Made by a program: the position numbers and the translations under genes. From an uncultured Clostridia bacterium (GTDB lineage Bacteria; Bacillota; Clostridia; Christensenellales; Borkfalkiaceae), in NCBI GenBank assembly GCA_947627575.1, contig CANQWN010000007.1:45909-109908 (forward strand): DNA of 64,000 nucleotides, in the 5' to 3' direction. The notes beneath the pieces were generated by a model. It was not told the origin of the DNA, made no database searches, and saw only the letters and a program-made list of their open reading frames with translations. How positions within the stretch are numbered: position 1 is the first letter of the stretch; the number at the start of each line of letters is the position of its first letter. This document shows positions 10,600 through 19,415 of the stretch, in pieces.

Positions 10600-10773
10600 C
10601 GCGCCCGAAGTCGAAATAAATATTACCAAATCCCAACCTAAAATGCAACTGTTTTTAAGCGAGTTTTGTGAAAATTGTGTGAAAATTGCGACACACCCTT
10701 TTGCAGACGGAACGCACGTTTTACGGCGGCAAACGGGTTATATATTATGGTAAGCCGCCGCCCGCGCCGCGGT

Positions 10774-11367
10774 TTAAACAAATTTACCCGTAAAAGATTT
10801 ACGGTGAATGGGGCATATCCCCGCGCGTTTTATCGCGGCGATATGTTCCGCCGTGCCGTAGCCCATATTTTTGCCGAACATATATTCAGGGTACTGTTCG
10901 GCGTATTCGCACATAAGCGCGTCCCTGTAAACTTTGGCTATTATGGACGCCGCGCCTATCGAAAGGCTTGCCGCGTCGCCCTTTATTATGCTTTTTTGGG
11001 GAATAGCTATATCCAACGTCATATTGCCGTCCACCAAAGCGAAATCGGCGGGTACGGCAAGCCCCTCTATGGCGTTTTTCATACAAAGCCGCGTTGCCTG
11101 CAATATGTTTACGCTGTCGATAATTTGCGGTTCAACGCGGCATATGTTGTAGGCAATTGCTTTTTCACGGATAATTGCGGAAAGTTTTTCCCGCTTTTTG
11201 GGGGAAAGTTTTTTGCTGTCGTCAACCCCCTCGATAATTTCAAGCGGAAGTATCACGGCGGCGCACACTACGGGTCCCGCAAGCGGTCCTCTGCCCACTT
11301 CGTCCACGCCGCACACGGCGGAAAAGCCCTTTGCGGCAAGTTCTCTTTCGTAAAAAAGTTTGTCCAT
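10774..11367 (-). CDS. rnhB: Ribonuclease HII
   Basis: AVCGVDEVGRGPLAGPVVCAAVIL. Confidence 0.95.
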   Translation of the reverse strand: MDKLFYERELAAKGFSAVCGVDEVGRGPLAGPVVCAAVILPLEIIEGVDDSKKLSPKKREKLSAIIREKAIAYNICRVEPQIIDSVNILQATRLCMKNAIEGLAVPADFALVDGNMTLDIAIPQKSIIKGDAASLSIGAASIIAKVYRDALMCEYAEQYPEYMFGKNMGYGTAEHIAAIKRAGICPIHRKSFTGKFV

Positions 11368-12215
11368 CAGAAAACCTCTTCCGCGTCCTTCAAAGCGTCA
11401 AGCGTTATTCTGCCCAACCTGCCTTTTCTGAAATCGTCGATGACGGCGCGTATCCCGCGTTCGTAATCGTATTCCCCGCCGCGGAGCAGGAACGAGCGCT
11501 TTTCGCACACCCTGTCAAGCATTTCCGCGGGAGTGCCGCCCGTAACCGAATATCTCTCTTCCAGACGGCGCGGATATGATTTCCAAAGCTCTTCGAGGAG
11601 GGAAAGCGCCACTTCGTCGAGGGCGAGGATATCGTCGTTTATGCTGCCCACGTACGCAAGCCGCATCGCCGCGCGCTGATTGCCGAACGCGGGCGGCATC
11701 GTGCCGGGGGTATCGAGAAGTTCGCACCCGCCCAAACGTATCCATTGCTTTCCGCGCGTAACCCCGGCTTTATCGCCCGTGGCGGCGCGTTTGCCGCCGG
11801 CAAGCAGGTTTATAAGCGTGCTTTTGCCCGTATTGGGCACGCCCGCCACCATATATCTGAATGTGCGCGTTACGCCCTTTTCCAACGCCCTGCCGCGCTT
11901 TTCCGCGACGAGAGCGTCCATTGCGGACGTAAGCGCCCTGTTTTGCGAACTGTCCGCAGAGTTCAATTTGACGGCTTTGTAACCTTTGCTTTTAACGTAC
12001 GAAAGGATTGCGTCCGCCCGCTCGTCGGCGAGGTCGCACTTGTTGAACACAAGCAAAACGGGCTTTGCGCCCGCCATACGCATAAGCTCGGGATTGAAGG
12101 AAGCCGCGGGACAGCGCGCGTCCAGCACGAATATCACCCCGTCCGCAAGGGGGAGATTTTCGCGCATCATACGCATCGCCGCCGCCATATGCCCGGGGAA
12201 CCACTGTATATTCAT
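11367..12215 (-). CDS. rbgA: Ribosome biogenesis GTPase YlqF/RbgA
   Basis: IQWFPGHMAAAMRMM, circularly permuted GTPase motifs NKCDLAD and GVPNTGKSTLINLL. Confidence 0.93.
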   Translation of the reverse strand: MNIQWFPGHMAAAMRMMRENLPLADGVIFVLDARCPAASFNPELMRMAGAKPVLLVFNKCDLADERADAILSYVKSKGYKAVKLNSADSSQNRALTSAMDALVAEKRGRALEKGVTRTFRYMVAGVPNTGKSTLINLLAGGKRAATGDKAGVTRGKQWIRLGGCELLDTPGTMPPAFGNQRAAMRLAYVGSINDDILALDEVALSLLEELWKSYPRRLEERYSVTGGTPAEMLDRVCEKRSFLLRGGEYDYERGIRAVIDDFRKGRLGRITLDALKDAEEVF

Positions 12216-12216
12216 A

Positions 12217-12888
12217 TCATTCCCCCTTCAAAAGGTCGGGGCGGCGGGCGCGGGTAAGTTTTTCGCTCTGCTCCCTCCGCCACTTTTCTATTTCCGCATG
12301 ATTGCCCGAAAGCAACACCTCGGGCACGGACTCGCCTTCAAATACGGCGGGGCGGGTATACTGCGGGTATTCAAGTCCGCTTTCGCCGAAGGTTTCGTCC
12401 ACAAGCGAACGGTCGGCAATTACCCCGTCCACATAGCGCGCTATGCAATCGCAAAGCACCATTGCGGGCAACTCGCCGCCGGTAAGCACATAATCGCCTA
12501 TCGAAATTTCTTCGTCGGTGAACATATCGATGGCGCGCTGGTCCACGCCCTCGTAATGTCCGCATAGCAAAACAAGATGTTCGTAACCCAACAGTTCGAA
12601 CACCTTATCCTGCCTGAACGTTTCGCCTTTCGGCGAAAGGTAAATTCTGCGCGCCTTTCTTTCGGGGTCTACGGCGCGGAAAGCCGCGCCTATGGGTTGG
12701 GGCATCATCACCATGCCCGCGCCGCCCCCGAAGGGATAATCGTCGCACTTTGCGTGCTTGTTATCGGCATAATCGCGGATATTTACCACTTCTATTTTAA
12801 GTTTTTCGCCGCTTTGCGCCCTGCCGAGTATGCTTTGATACAGCGGCGCGAACATTTCGGGGAAAAGCGTTAAAATCGTGATTTTCAA
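12217..12888 (-). CDS. trmD: tRNA (guanine37-N1)-methyltransferase
   Basis: ITILTLFPEMFAPL, LLCGHYEGVDQRAI, ISIGDYVLTGGELPAM. Confidence 0.96.
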   Translation of the reverse strand: MKITILTLFPEMFAPLYQSILGRAQSGEKLKIEVVNIRDYADNKHAKCDDYPFGGGAGMVMMPQPIGAAFRAVDPERKARRIYLSPKGETFRQDKVFELLGYEHLVLLCGHYEGVDQRAIDMFTDEEISIGDYVLTGGELPAMVLCDCIARYVDGVIADRSLVDETFGESGLEYPQYTRPAVFEGESVPEVLLSGNHAEIEKWRREQSEKLTRARRPDLLKGE

Positions 12889-13382
12889 ACGGAAACTTCC
12901 TTGAAACGCTTGTTGTTGACGATAATTTTTCCGCCCTCCAAATCCACTTCCGCAATCACGCCGTCCGCCGCCGCGAAGCTGACTTCGCCTTTGGGCGTTT
13001 CCAGCGTGTACACGTCTGTCTTTGCGGGCGTGACGGAAACAACTTTGCCTATATATGTTCCCTTTTCGTTGTAAACTTCCAGCCCCTCGAGGTCCACTAT
13101 ATAATATCTGCCCTCGGGCAGGGGCGGCGCGTCCGAACGGCGGGCAAGCACGTCCTGCCCGCGCAACAGCTCGGCGGCGTTTCTGTCCGCAAGCCCGCGC
13201 AATGCAAGATAGCCGAATTCCCCCTGCGTGCGGCAGGAAAGCACGGCATATTCCGTGCCCGCTATGATAACTTTTGCGAACGCCTTTAAATCTTCCGCAG
13301 AATCGGTAAGCGCTTTAACTTTTATCTCGCCGCGGATACCCTGCGGTTTGAGTACGGAAGCTATCGTCAACAATCCGTCCAT
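12885..13382 (-). CDS. rimM: Ribosome maturation factor RimM
   Basis: KPQGIRGEIKVKALTD..GRYYIVDLEGLEV; ATGA overlap with trmD. Confidence 0.9.
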   Translation of the reverse strand: MDGLLTIASVLKPQGIRGEIKVKALTDSAEDLKAFAKVIIAGTEYAVLSCRTQGEFGYLALRGLADRNAAELLRGQDVLARRSDAPPLPEGRYYIVDLEGLEVYNEKGTYIGKVVSVTPAKTDVYTLETPKGEVSFAAADGVIAEVDLEGGKIIVNNKRFKEVSV

Positions 13383-13383
13383 T

Positions 13384-13620
13384 TCAGTTTTTTTCTTTTA
13401 TTTCCACAACGTATTTTTTGCTGTCGCGAGGGGTGAAAGCCTTTACCAGCGTACGAAGCGCCTTGGCTATCTTACCCTGTTTGCCTATAACTTTGCCCAT
13501 ATCCGATTCCGCAAGCAAAACGGTAACTACTATCGAGTTATCCTTTTCTTCCACAAGATATTCGGCTTCGTCCTTCTTTTCGGCAAACTGTTCAACGATA
13601 TACTTTATCAAATCCAACAT
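13384..13620 (-). CDS. khpA: KH-domain RNA-binding protein (KhpA/YlqC)
   Basis: GKVIGKQGKIAKALRTLVKA KH motif; operon position between rpsP and rimM. Confidence 0.88.
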   Translation of the reverse strand: MLDLIKYIVEQFAEKKDEAEYLVEEKDNSIVVTVLLAESDMGKVIGKQGKIAKALRTLVKAFTPRDSKKYVVEIKEKN

Positions 13621-13662
13621 AATTAAACCTCTGTCCTCCGCAACGCGGTTGCGTAAAGATTA

Positions 13663-13962
13663 TCAGTCCTTCTTCTTTTTCTTGTCGTTGGTTTTGGGCG
13701 CGGACAATTTTTTGCTTGCTTCCAGCGCGCCGGCTTTAACGAGGTAGTTTTTAACCGTTTCGGTAGGCTGAACGCCCTTTGCAAGCCACTGCTTTGCCTT
13801 TTCCACGTCGATGTTGATTTCAGCGGGGTCTTTGAGGGGGTCTACGTAACCGATTTTGTCGATATACTCGCCCGACTGCGCCTTGCGCGAATCAACTACC
13901 ACGATGCGATAGAAAGGGGACTTTTTGTCGCCCATTCTCGTCAATCTCATTTTTACTGCCAT
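13663..13962 (-). CDS. rpsP: 30S ribosomal protein S16
   Basis: VKMRLTRMGDKKSPFYRIVVVDSR. Confidence 0.96.
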   Translation of the reverse strand: MAVKMRLTRMGDKKSPFYRIVVVDSRKAQSGEYIDKIGYVDPLKDPAEINIDVEKAKQWLAKGVQPTETVKNYLVKAGALEASKKLSAPKTNDKKKKKD

Positions 13963-13992
13963 ATCCGTTCTCCTGTTAATTTTATATTACCC

Positions 13993-15300
13993 TTAAAAGG
14001 GCAGGCGGCGTTTGCCGCTTTTAAACTGCTTCATAAGCTGCTTTGTCTGTTCAAACTGTTTAAGCAGCTGATTTATTTCCTGCACGCTTGTGCCCGAACC
14101 CGCGGCTATCCGCTTTTTGCGCGAAGAATTTATTATCGCCGGTTCATGCCTCTCTTTGGGCGTCATTGAAAGTATTATGGCTTTGGTGCGCTCTATCTTG
14201 CTTTCGTCCACGTCGCCCGCGTTTATCTTGTTCCCGCCGGGCATCATCGCAAGCAACGCCTGCGCGCCGCCCATCTTTTTCATACTTTCAAACTGTACGA
14301 GGAAATCTTCGAGGGTGAAGGTGTTTTCAAGCATCTTCTTCTGCATTTCCCGCGCCTGCTGTTCCGTAACCGCTTCCTGCGCCTTTTCTATAAGCGACAG
14401 CACGTCGCCCATTCCCAAAATGCGGGAAGCCATTCTGTCCGGATAGAAAGGTTCCAGATCGGTAAGTTTTTCGCCCACGCCTATAAATTTTACGGGCTTG
14501 CCCGTAACCGCTTTTATGGAAAGGCACGCGCCCCCGCGGGTGTCGCCGTCCAGCTTCGTCAAGATTATGCCCGTAATTTCCAACCTTTCGTTGAAGGTTT
14601 TGGCAACGTTTACAGCCACCTGACCCATCATAGAATCGACGGTAAGCAACGTTTCGGTAACTTCCACCGCCTTTTTGATGTTTTCCAGCTCCCGCATCAG
14701 GTTTTCGTCTATTTCCAACCTGCCCGCGGTATCTATTATCACGGTGTCGAAGCCCATCGATTTGGCGTATTCAACCGCCTGTACCGCCGTTTTTACGGGG
14801 TCCTGCGCTCCCTTTTCAAACACTTCCGCGCCGGCGTTTTTGCCCACCACTTTAAGCTGGTTCACCGCCGCGGGGCGATATATGTCGCCCGCTACAAGCA
14901 GGGGCTTTTTGCCGCTTTTTTTAAGGTTGACGGCAAGTTTGCCGCAAAGCGTGGTTTTGCCCGCGCCCTGCAACCCGCACATCATTATAACCGTGGGCGG
15001 CTTGGAAGCAACCGCAAGTTTTTGGTTTGCCGAACCCATCAAAGCGATAAGTTCTTCGTTTACTATCTTTATAACCTGTTGCGCGGGGTTAAGGCTTTTT
15101 AAAATTTCCTGCCCGACCGCCTTTTCGGAAACGTCGGCGCAAAACTTTTTTGCAACCTGTATGTTTACGTCGGCTTCCAAAAGCGCCACGCGCACCTCGC
15201 GCATGGCTGTTTTTATTTCAAGCTCGGTAAGTCTGCCGCGCTTTGTAAGTTTGGAAAATATATGATTTAACCTTTCGGAAAGTGAGGCAAATAACGCCAT
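13993..15300 (-). CDS. ffh: Signal recognition particle protein Ffh
   Basis: MCGLQGAGKTTLCGKLA NG domain plus Met-rich C-terminal M domain. Confidence 0.96.
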   Translation of the reverse strand: MALFASLSERLNHIFSKLTKRGRLTELEIKTAMREVRVALLEADVNIQVAKKFCADVSEKAVGQEILKSLNPAQQVIKIVNEELIALMGSANQKLAVASKPPTVIMMCGLQGAGKTTLCGKLAVNLKKSGKKPLLVAGDIYRPAAVNQLKVVGKNAGAEVFEKGAQDPVKTAVQAVEYAKSMGFDTVIIDTAGRLEIDENLMRELENIKKAVEVTETLLTVDSMMGQVAVNVAKTFNERLEITGIILTKLDGDTRGGACLSIKAVTGKPVKFIGVGEKLTDLEPFYPDRMASRILGMGDVLSLIEKAQEAVTEQQAREMQKKMLENTFTLEDFLVQFESMKKMGGAQALLAMMPGGNKINAGDVDESKIERTKAIILSMTPKERHEPAIINSSRKKRIAAGSGTSVQEINQLLKQFEQTKQLMKQFKSGKRRLPF

Positions 15301-15319
15301 ACGGCACCCCCTTTTTTAT

Positions 15320-15634
15320 TTAACCGCCCTGCGCAAGTTTAAGCGCTTCTTCCATTCCGCCGCCGTCGCCCCCCGCGGCTTTTTCAATCGCCGCGGATAT
15401 GCGCGCAAGCCTGTCCGCTATCCCCAACGCCTTTTCGTATTCCTCAAGCTGTTTTTTGCACACTTTGATACATTCCGATACGCCCTGCCGCGAAATGCCT
15501 TTTTCCGCCGCTATCTCCGACAAGGTGAGATCGAGATTGAAATACATATCCGCAATTTCGCGCTGGGTGCGGGTGAAAAGCCCGCCGTACAAATCCCACA
15601 GCCGCATAAGTTCCAGCTTGCTCATATCCAACAC
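15320..15634 (-). CDS. ylxM: SRP-associated HTH protein YlxM
   Basis: LWDLYGGLFTRTQREIADMYFNLDLTLSEIAAEKGISRQGVSECIK; upstream of ffh. Confidence 0.88.
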   Translation of the reverse strand: MLDMSKLELMRLWDLYGGLFTRTQREIADMYFNLDLTLSEIAAEKGISRQGVSECIKVCKKQLEEYEKALGIADRLARISAAIEKAAGGDGGGMEEALKLAQGG

Positions 15635-15658
15635 GGTAAAGTTAATTTACTTGACAGT

Positions 15659-15687
15659 ATTATAAACGTTTTTTTTAAAGCTGTCAA
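15659..15687 (-). promoter_or_regulatory. Perfect sigma-A promoter of ylxM-ffh operon
   Basis: Minus strand TTGACA-N17-TATAAT. Confidence 0.85.
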
Positions 15688-15789
15688 GCGGTTTTACTTG
15701 TCGTGCGCGTTAATTTTTTGTTAATTTGTGCTAAATATATTTATAAATTCACAAACGGCGGGCAGTTGGTATTAAAAATTTTCATTAAA

Positions 15790-15818
15790 TTGACACGGCG
15801 GTTGGTATGTGCTAAAAT
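15790..15818 (+). promoter_or_regulatory. Sigma-A promoter upstream of 15842 ORF
   Basis: TTGACA-N17-TAAAAT. Confidence 0.75.
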
Positions 15819-15841
15819 TTTTCGGGAATTGAGGTTGGATT

Positions 15842-16072
15842 ATGTGCAAAGAAATTGACGGGGTTGTTTACGACACCTTGACGTCTACTGTTGACAAAAA
15901 ATTCACCTACGGCGCGCCCGGCGACCCCTATGGCTATGAAGAAACTTTGTATATAACGGGCGAAGGAAGATATTTTGTTTACACCTTCGGCGGCGAAAAA
16001 TCAAAATATCCCGTAGAAAATATTTTACCTATAGCGCGGGAAGACGTGAAAGCGTGGATGCTTTCGCACTGA
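15842..16072 (+). CDS. Small hypothetical protein
   Basis: 76 aa, SD-like GAGGTTGG, consensus promoter upstream. Confidence 0.7.
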   Translation: MCKEIDGVVYDTLTSTVDKKFTYGAPGDPYGYEETLYITGEGRYFVYTFGGEKSKYPVENILPIAREDVKAWMLSH

Positions 16073-16104
16073 AATTTAAATAATAAATTTGCGAGGTAAA
16101 TGAA

Positions 16105-16572
16105 ATGGACGAAGAAAAGAAAGAAAACGAACAGCCCGTACAGGAAGGCGGACAGGAAGGCGAACAGCCCAAAAAAGAGGGGAAAATTTCCGGCTTTTTC
16201 AAAAAATTGGGCAAGAAGATAGAAGATTCCACCTACGATATGCGCGCGGAAAACGATTTTAAATCCAAACACGCGAAATATTGCGTATATTACGGCGCTT
16301 CCGCATTCTCCCCCAGCTCCGAAATCTACGGCGACGAGACGGACGGAACGGTGCTCGGTTTGGGCGAGGACGAGGATATCAAAGCGGGTTGCGTGATAGT
16401 GCGCGACGGCAGCGACGACGCATATTATATCGACAGCGTGGAAAAAGCGGAAATAACTTACGTATTCGAGGACAAGGAAAACGTTAAGCCCGCAACAAAA
16501 ATAAAGATAGGCGCCCCCGCCGAAAAGGTGGAAGTAATTAAAGTGGGCGATAACTATTATATCAAAAAGTAA
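16105..16572 (+). CDS. Hypothetical acidic protein
   Basis: SD GCGAGGTAA before ATG; low-complexity acidic N-terminus, terminator downstream. Confidence 0.75.
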   Translation: MDEEKKENEQPVQEGGQEGEQPKKEGKISGFFKKLGKKIEDSTYDMRAENDFKSKHAKYCVYYGASAFSPSSEIYGDETDGTVLGLGEDEDIKAGCVIVRDGSDDAYYIDSVEKAEITYVFEDKENVKPATKIKIGAPAEKVEVIKVGDNYYIKK

Positions 16573-16587
16573 GCGCAAACAAAACAA

Positions 16588-16616
16588 AGCCGCGGCGACA
16601 GCCGCGGCTTTTTTAA
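16588..16616 (+). terminator. Intrinsic terminator
   Basis: AAGCCGCGGC-GACA-GCCGCGGCTTTTTT. Confidence 0.8.
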
Positions 16617-16635
16617 TGCCTTAAAGCAATGTTAT

Positions 16636-18051
16636 TCAGCTTTCGGTATTTGCGCCCTGCCCCTCTTCACCGCCTTCCGTCTGCGGGGCAACGCCATTAT
16701 CCTCCGGTTGCGCCGTACTTTCGGCAAGCGGCTGCGCAGGCGGCTTTTTGCCGTACAGCACCTTTAAAAGTATGGGCGTAAGTATAGACGATACGAGGAT
16801 AAGCAGCACCGTCATTATCATAAACGTGGACGGCAGGGCGTATTGCCCCAACGCCTCGGAAGTGACGGTGGAAGTTACGATAAGCGCAACTTCGCCGCGC
16901 GCCATCATTCCCACGCCGCCTATCGCGCTTTCGCGCCAGCTGTATTTAAAGGCTTTTGCAACCGCGCCGCAACCTATGATTTTGCCTATCAGCCCCATCA
17001 GCACGGCGGCGAAAGCAAACAGTATCATCAGCCCGTTGAAGCCCGTAAAGTTTATATTTGAAATGCCTATGTTTGCGAAGAACACGGGCGCAAACATAGT
17101 GTATGTGCTTACTTCCACCTTTTGGTCCGCATATCTGCTGGCGCGGACGTCGGTTGAAAGCACCACCCCGGCGAGGAACGCGCCCGTTATGTCCGCCACG
17201 CCGAAAATTTCCTCCGCTATCCAGCTGTAACCGAAGCAGACGGCTATCGAAAATATCGAAATACGGTGTGTGGTGGGCCAACGCTTATCCAGCCATTTAA
17301 ACGCTTTGGAAACTACAAATCCCATCGCTATGGCAAAGATGAAAAAGCATATTATCATAATTATTGTGCCGTATATCGTGCTTTTGAAGGCTTCAAACGC
17401 GTTTGCGGCTTGAACGCCCGCGTTAGCCCTGCCTTTGGCAACGCCCGTGATGACGGAAAGCAACACTATGCCTATCACGTCGTCTATTATCGCCGCGGAA
17501 ACTATCGTCGTGCCCAACTTTGTGTTTATCTTACCCAGCTCTTTAAGCACCGAAACGGTTATAGCCACGCTTGTAGCCGTAAGGATAGCGCCTATGAACA
17601 CCCCGCGGAAGATTGCCGTTTCGTCCGCCATTCCCAAACCTATCTTACCGAACGGCAGGGAAATGAGGAAGCCCAAAATCATGGGCACCACAACGCCCGC
17701 GCTTGCCATAAGCACGGCGGCAAGCCCCGTGCTTTTAAGTTCCTTAAGGTTTGTTTCCAGCCCGGTGGAAAACATAAGGAACAGCACGCCTATCTTTGCG
17801 AAAATGCCCAACACCGTGCTGTCCTTCGGCAGATACAGGAAACTTTTATAGGTTATGCCCTCGCCGGTGAAGCCTATAAGCGAAACGCCTAAATTGCCGA
17901 AGATGGCGGGACCTATCAAAATACCCGCTATTATATAGCCGAGAACCTGCGGCAAGCCCAGCTTGCGGAATATCAGCCCGAGTGATTTTGTGGAAAACAA
18001 TATTATCGCCAGCACCATGCAGAAGCCGATTGCCGAATTACCCGAAAACAT
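16636..18051 (-). CDS. Cation:proton antiporter (CPA2/KefB-like Na+/H+ exchanger)
   Basis: LGLPQVLGYIIAGILIGP, ~12 TM segments, GVVLSTDVRAS. Confidence 0.88.
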   Translation of the reverse strand: MFSGNSAIGFCMVLAIILFSTKSLGLIFRKLGLPQVLGYIIAGILIGPAIFGNLGVSLIGFTGEGITYKSFLYLPKDSTVLGIFAKIGVLFLMFSTGLETNLKELKSTGLAAVLMASAGVVVPMILGFLISLPFGKIGLGMADETAIFRGVFIGAILTATSVAITVSVLKELGKINTKLGTTIVSAAIIDDVIGIVLLSVITGVAKGRANAGVQAANAFEAFKSTIYGTIIMIICFFIFAIAMGFVVSKAFKWLDKRWPTTHRISIFSIAVCFGYSWIAEEIFGVADITGAFLAGVVLSTDVRASRYADQKVEVSTYTMFAPVFFANIGISNINFTGFNGLMILFAFAAVLMGLIGKIIGCGAVAKAFKYSWRESAIGGVGMMARGEVALIVTSTVTSEALGQYALPSTFMIMTVLLILVSSILTPILLKVLYGKKPPAQPLAESTAQPEDNGVAPQTEGGEEGQGANTES

Positions 18052-18201
18052 ACTTCATCCCTCCGTTTTTTTCCAACGTATTATGGCACTTAAAAACTTA
18101 AAAGGCAAGCAAAAACGCGCCCATATCATAATAATGCCGATAACTGTTTATAGTTTTCAAAATAATTTTATGTTTTTTTAAAAATATTTTTGCAAATGGG
18201 G

Positions 18202-18229
18202 TTGACAAACAAAAATTATATGCTATAAT
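18202..18229 (+). promoter_or_regulatory. Sigma-A promoter of candidate structured ncRNA
   Basis: TTGACA-N16-TATAAT. Confidence 0.75.
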
Positions 18230-18235
18230 AAAGGT

Positions 18236-18669
18236 ACAAAAAGATAATAACTTACACAAAATGTTAGGTACCAACATTAATATACGGAGTAAGCTATGAC
18301 ATATACGTAGCCGCGAAAGCGGGAAGTACTTTTTGTAACCCCGGTAATCGGGAATATTTGTTCCGAGCGTGGTTCAGCTTAAGCAACCGCCTCTATATGA
18401 TAAGGGAAAAACAAATTTATCGGAGGTGAAGTATGAAACTTTACTTTGCCAGGACGGTAAAACAATAAGGAAGGTGCAGACCGATGTACAATTCTACGTC
18501 GGAGGTCTGATCCCATAGACGGTATTTGATGGGCGCGTCCGTAAGGGGGACGCAGGGTTCGTAAAACCAACAGCCGTAAGGCGCCGTAAAGGGAGAAGAA
18601 CCTCGAAATCAAAACTTAATAAAAAATTTTACGGCGGGCGCGAAATGCGTCCGCCGATGTTTTATTTTT
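18236..18669 (+). ncRNA. Candidate structured ncRNA, family not established (raiA-like to be tested)
   Basis: Promoter-terminator bounded, no long ORF, ten or more short hairpins including a CCGC-GAAA-GCGG tetraloop. Confidence 0.65.
18632..18669 (+). terminator. Intrinsic terminator of ncRNA
   Basis: CGGCGGGCGC-N5-GCGTCCGCCG followed by ATGTTTTATTTTTT. Confidence 0.8.
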
Positions 18670-18731
18670 TCAGCTCTCCCCTTCCCTTCGCCGCTTCCGC
18701 GGGGAAGGTTTTTTATTGCGCAAAGAAAAAA

Positions 18732-19316
18732 TCAAAGCCCCTCCAGCTCGTCAAGGGTAAGCATAAACGCGGGGATGAATTTTTCAAAGAAGTATTCCAC
18801 TTCGGGGATATTCCTCGAATGTAAATCGTCCTCTATGCTCTTTTTCGCCTTTTCAAATTCCGTGTTGCCGCAACGGAACTCTTCAAGGCACTTTACGTAG
18901 GCGGAAAGCCTGTCCGCCGCCTTCATAAATTTGTACTCTTCGCTGTCCTTATCGGGCAGGAGGCAGGCGGCGTATTCATCGCGCAGCTCTTCGGGCAAAT
19001 TGTCTGCAAGTTTGCGGCAGGCGTGCGTTTCCAGATCCTTATACGCGCCGTTTATCGAGGCGTTGTAATACTTTATGGGCGTGGGCATATCGCCCGTCAT
19101 AACCTCGCTGCATTCGTGATACATCGCGTAAAAAACAGTTTTGGCGGGGTCGGCGGAACCGCCGAACACCTTATTGTTTATCACGGCAAGCGCGTGCGCG
19201 AACATGGCAACCTGTTGCGAATGTTCCATTATGTTCTCTTCCCTGACGGAACGCATAAGCTGCCATCTCTTTATGTATTTCATTCTGTCCATATAGGCAA
19301 AAAAATTACAGGGCAT
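18732..19316 (-). CDS. HD-domain 5'-deoxynucleotidase, YfbR-like
   Basis: RMKYIKRWQLMRSVREENIMEHSQQVAMFAHAL..YHECSEVMTGDMPTPIKY. Confidence 0.87.
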   Translation of the reverse strand: MPCNFFAYMDRMKYIKRWQLMRSVREENIMEHSQQVAMFAHALAVINNKVFGGSADPAKTVFYAMYHECSEVMTGDMPTPIKYYNASINGAYKDLETHACRKLADNLPEELRDEYAACLLPDKDSEEYKFMKAADRLSAYVKCLEEFRCGNTEFEKAKKSIEDDLHSRNIPEVEYFFEKFIPAFMLTLDELEGL

Positions 19317-19415
19317 AACCTTTTCCTCTCAAAGCGTTTGCAAACATTATAAACCATTTATTTAAAAAGACAAAACGCTTTTGGGGCGTTTTGAAAAATT
19401 AAGCGCAAAAGGGCT

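Noticed and set aside
18379-18612. 77-aa minus-strand ORF antisense to the ncRNA
   Set aside because: No SD or promoter on that strand; arises from stop-free GC-rich hairpins
18236-18669. RNase P RNA, tmRNA, 4.5S/SRP RNA or group I intron identity for the ncRNA
   Set aside because: No GAGGAAAGUCC/ACAGAA RNase P motifs, no tag ORF plus TTCGAATC tRNA-like end, no GGAAGCAGCA SRP loop, no group I P7 core seen
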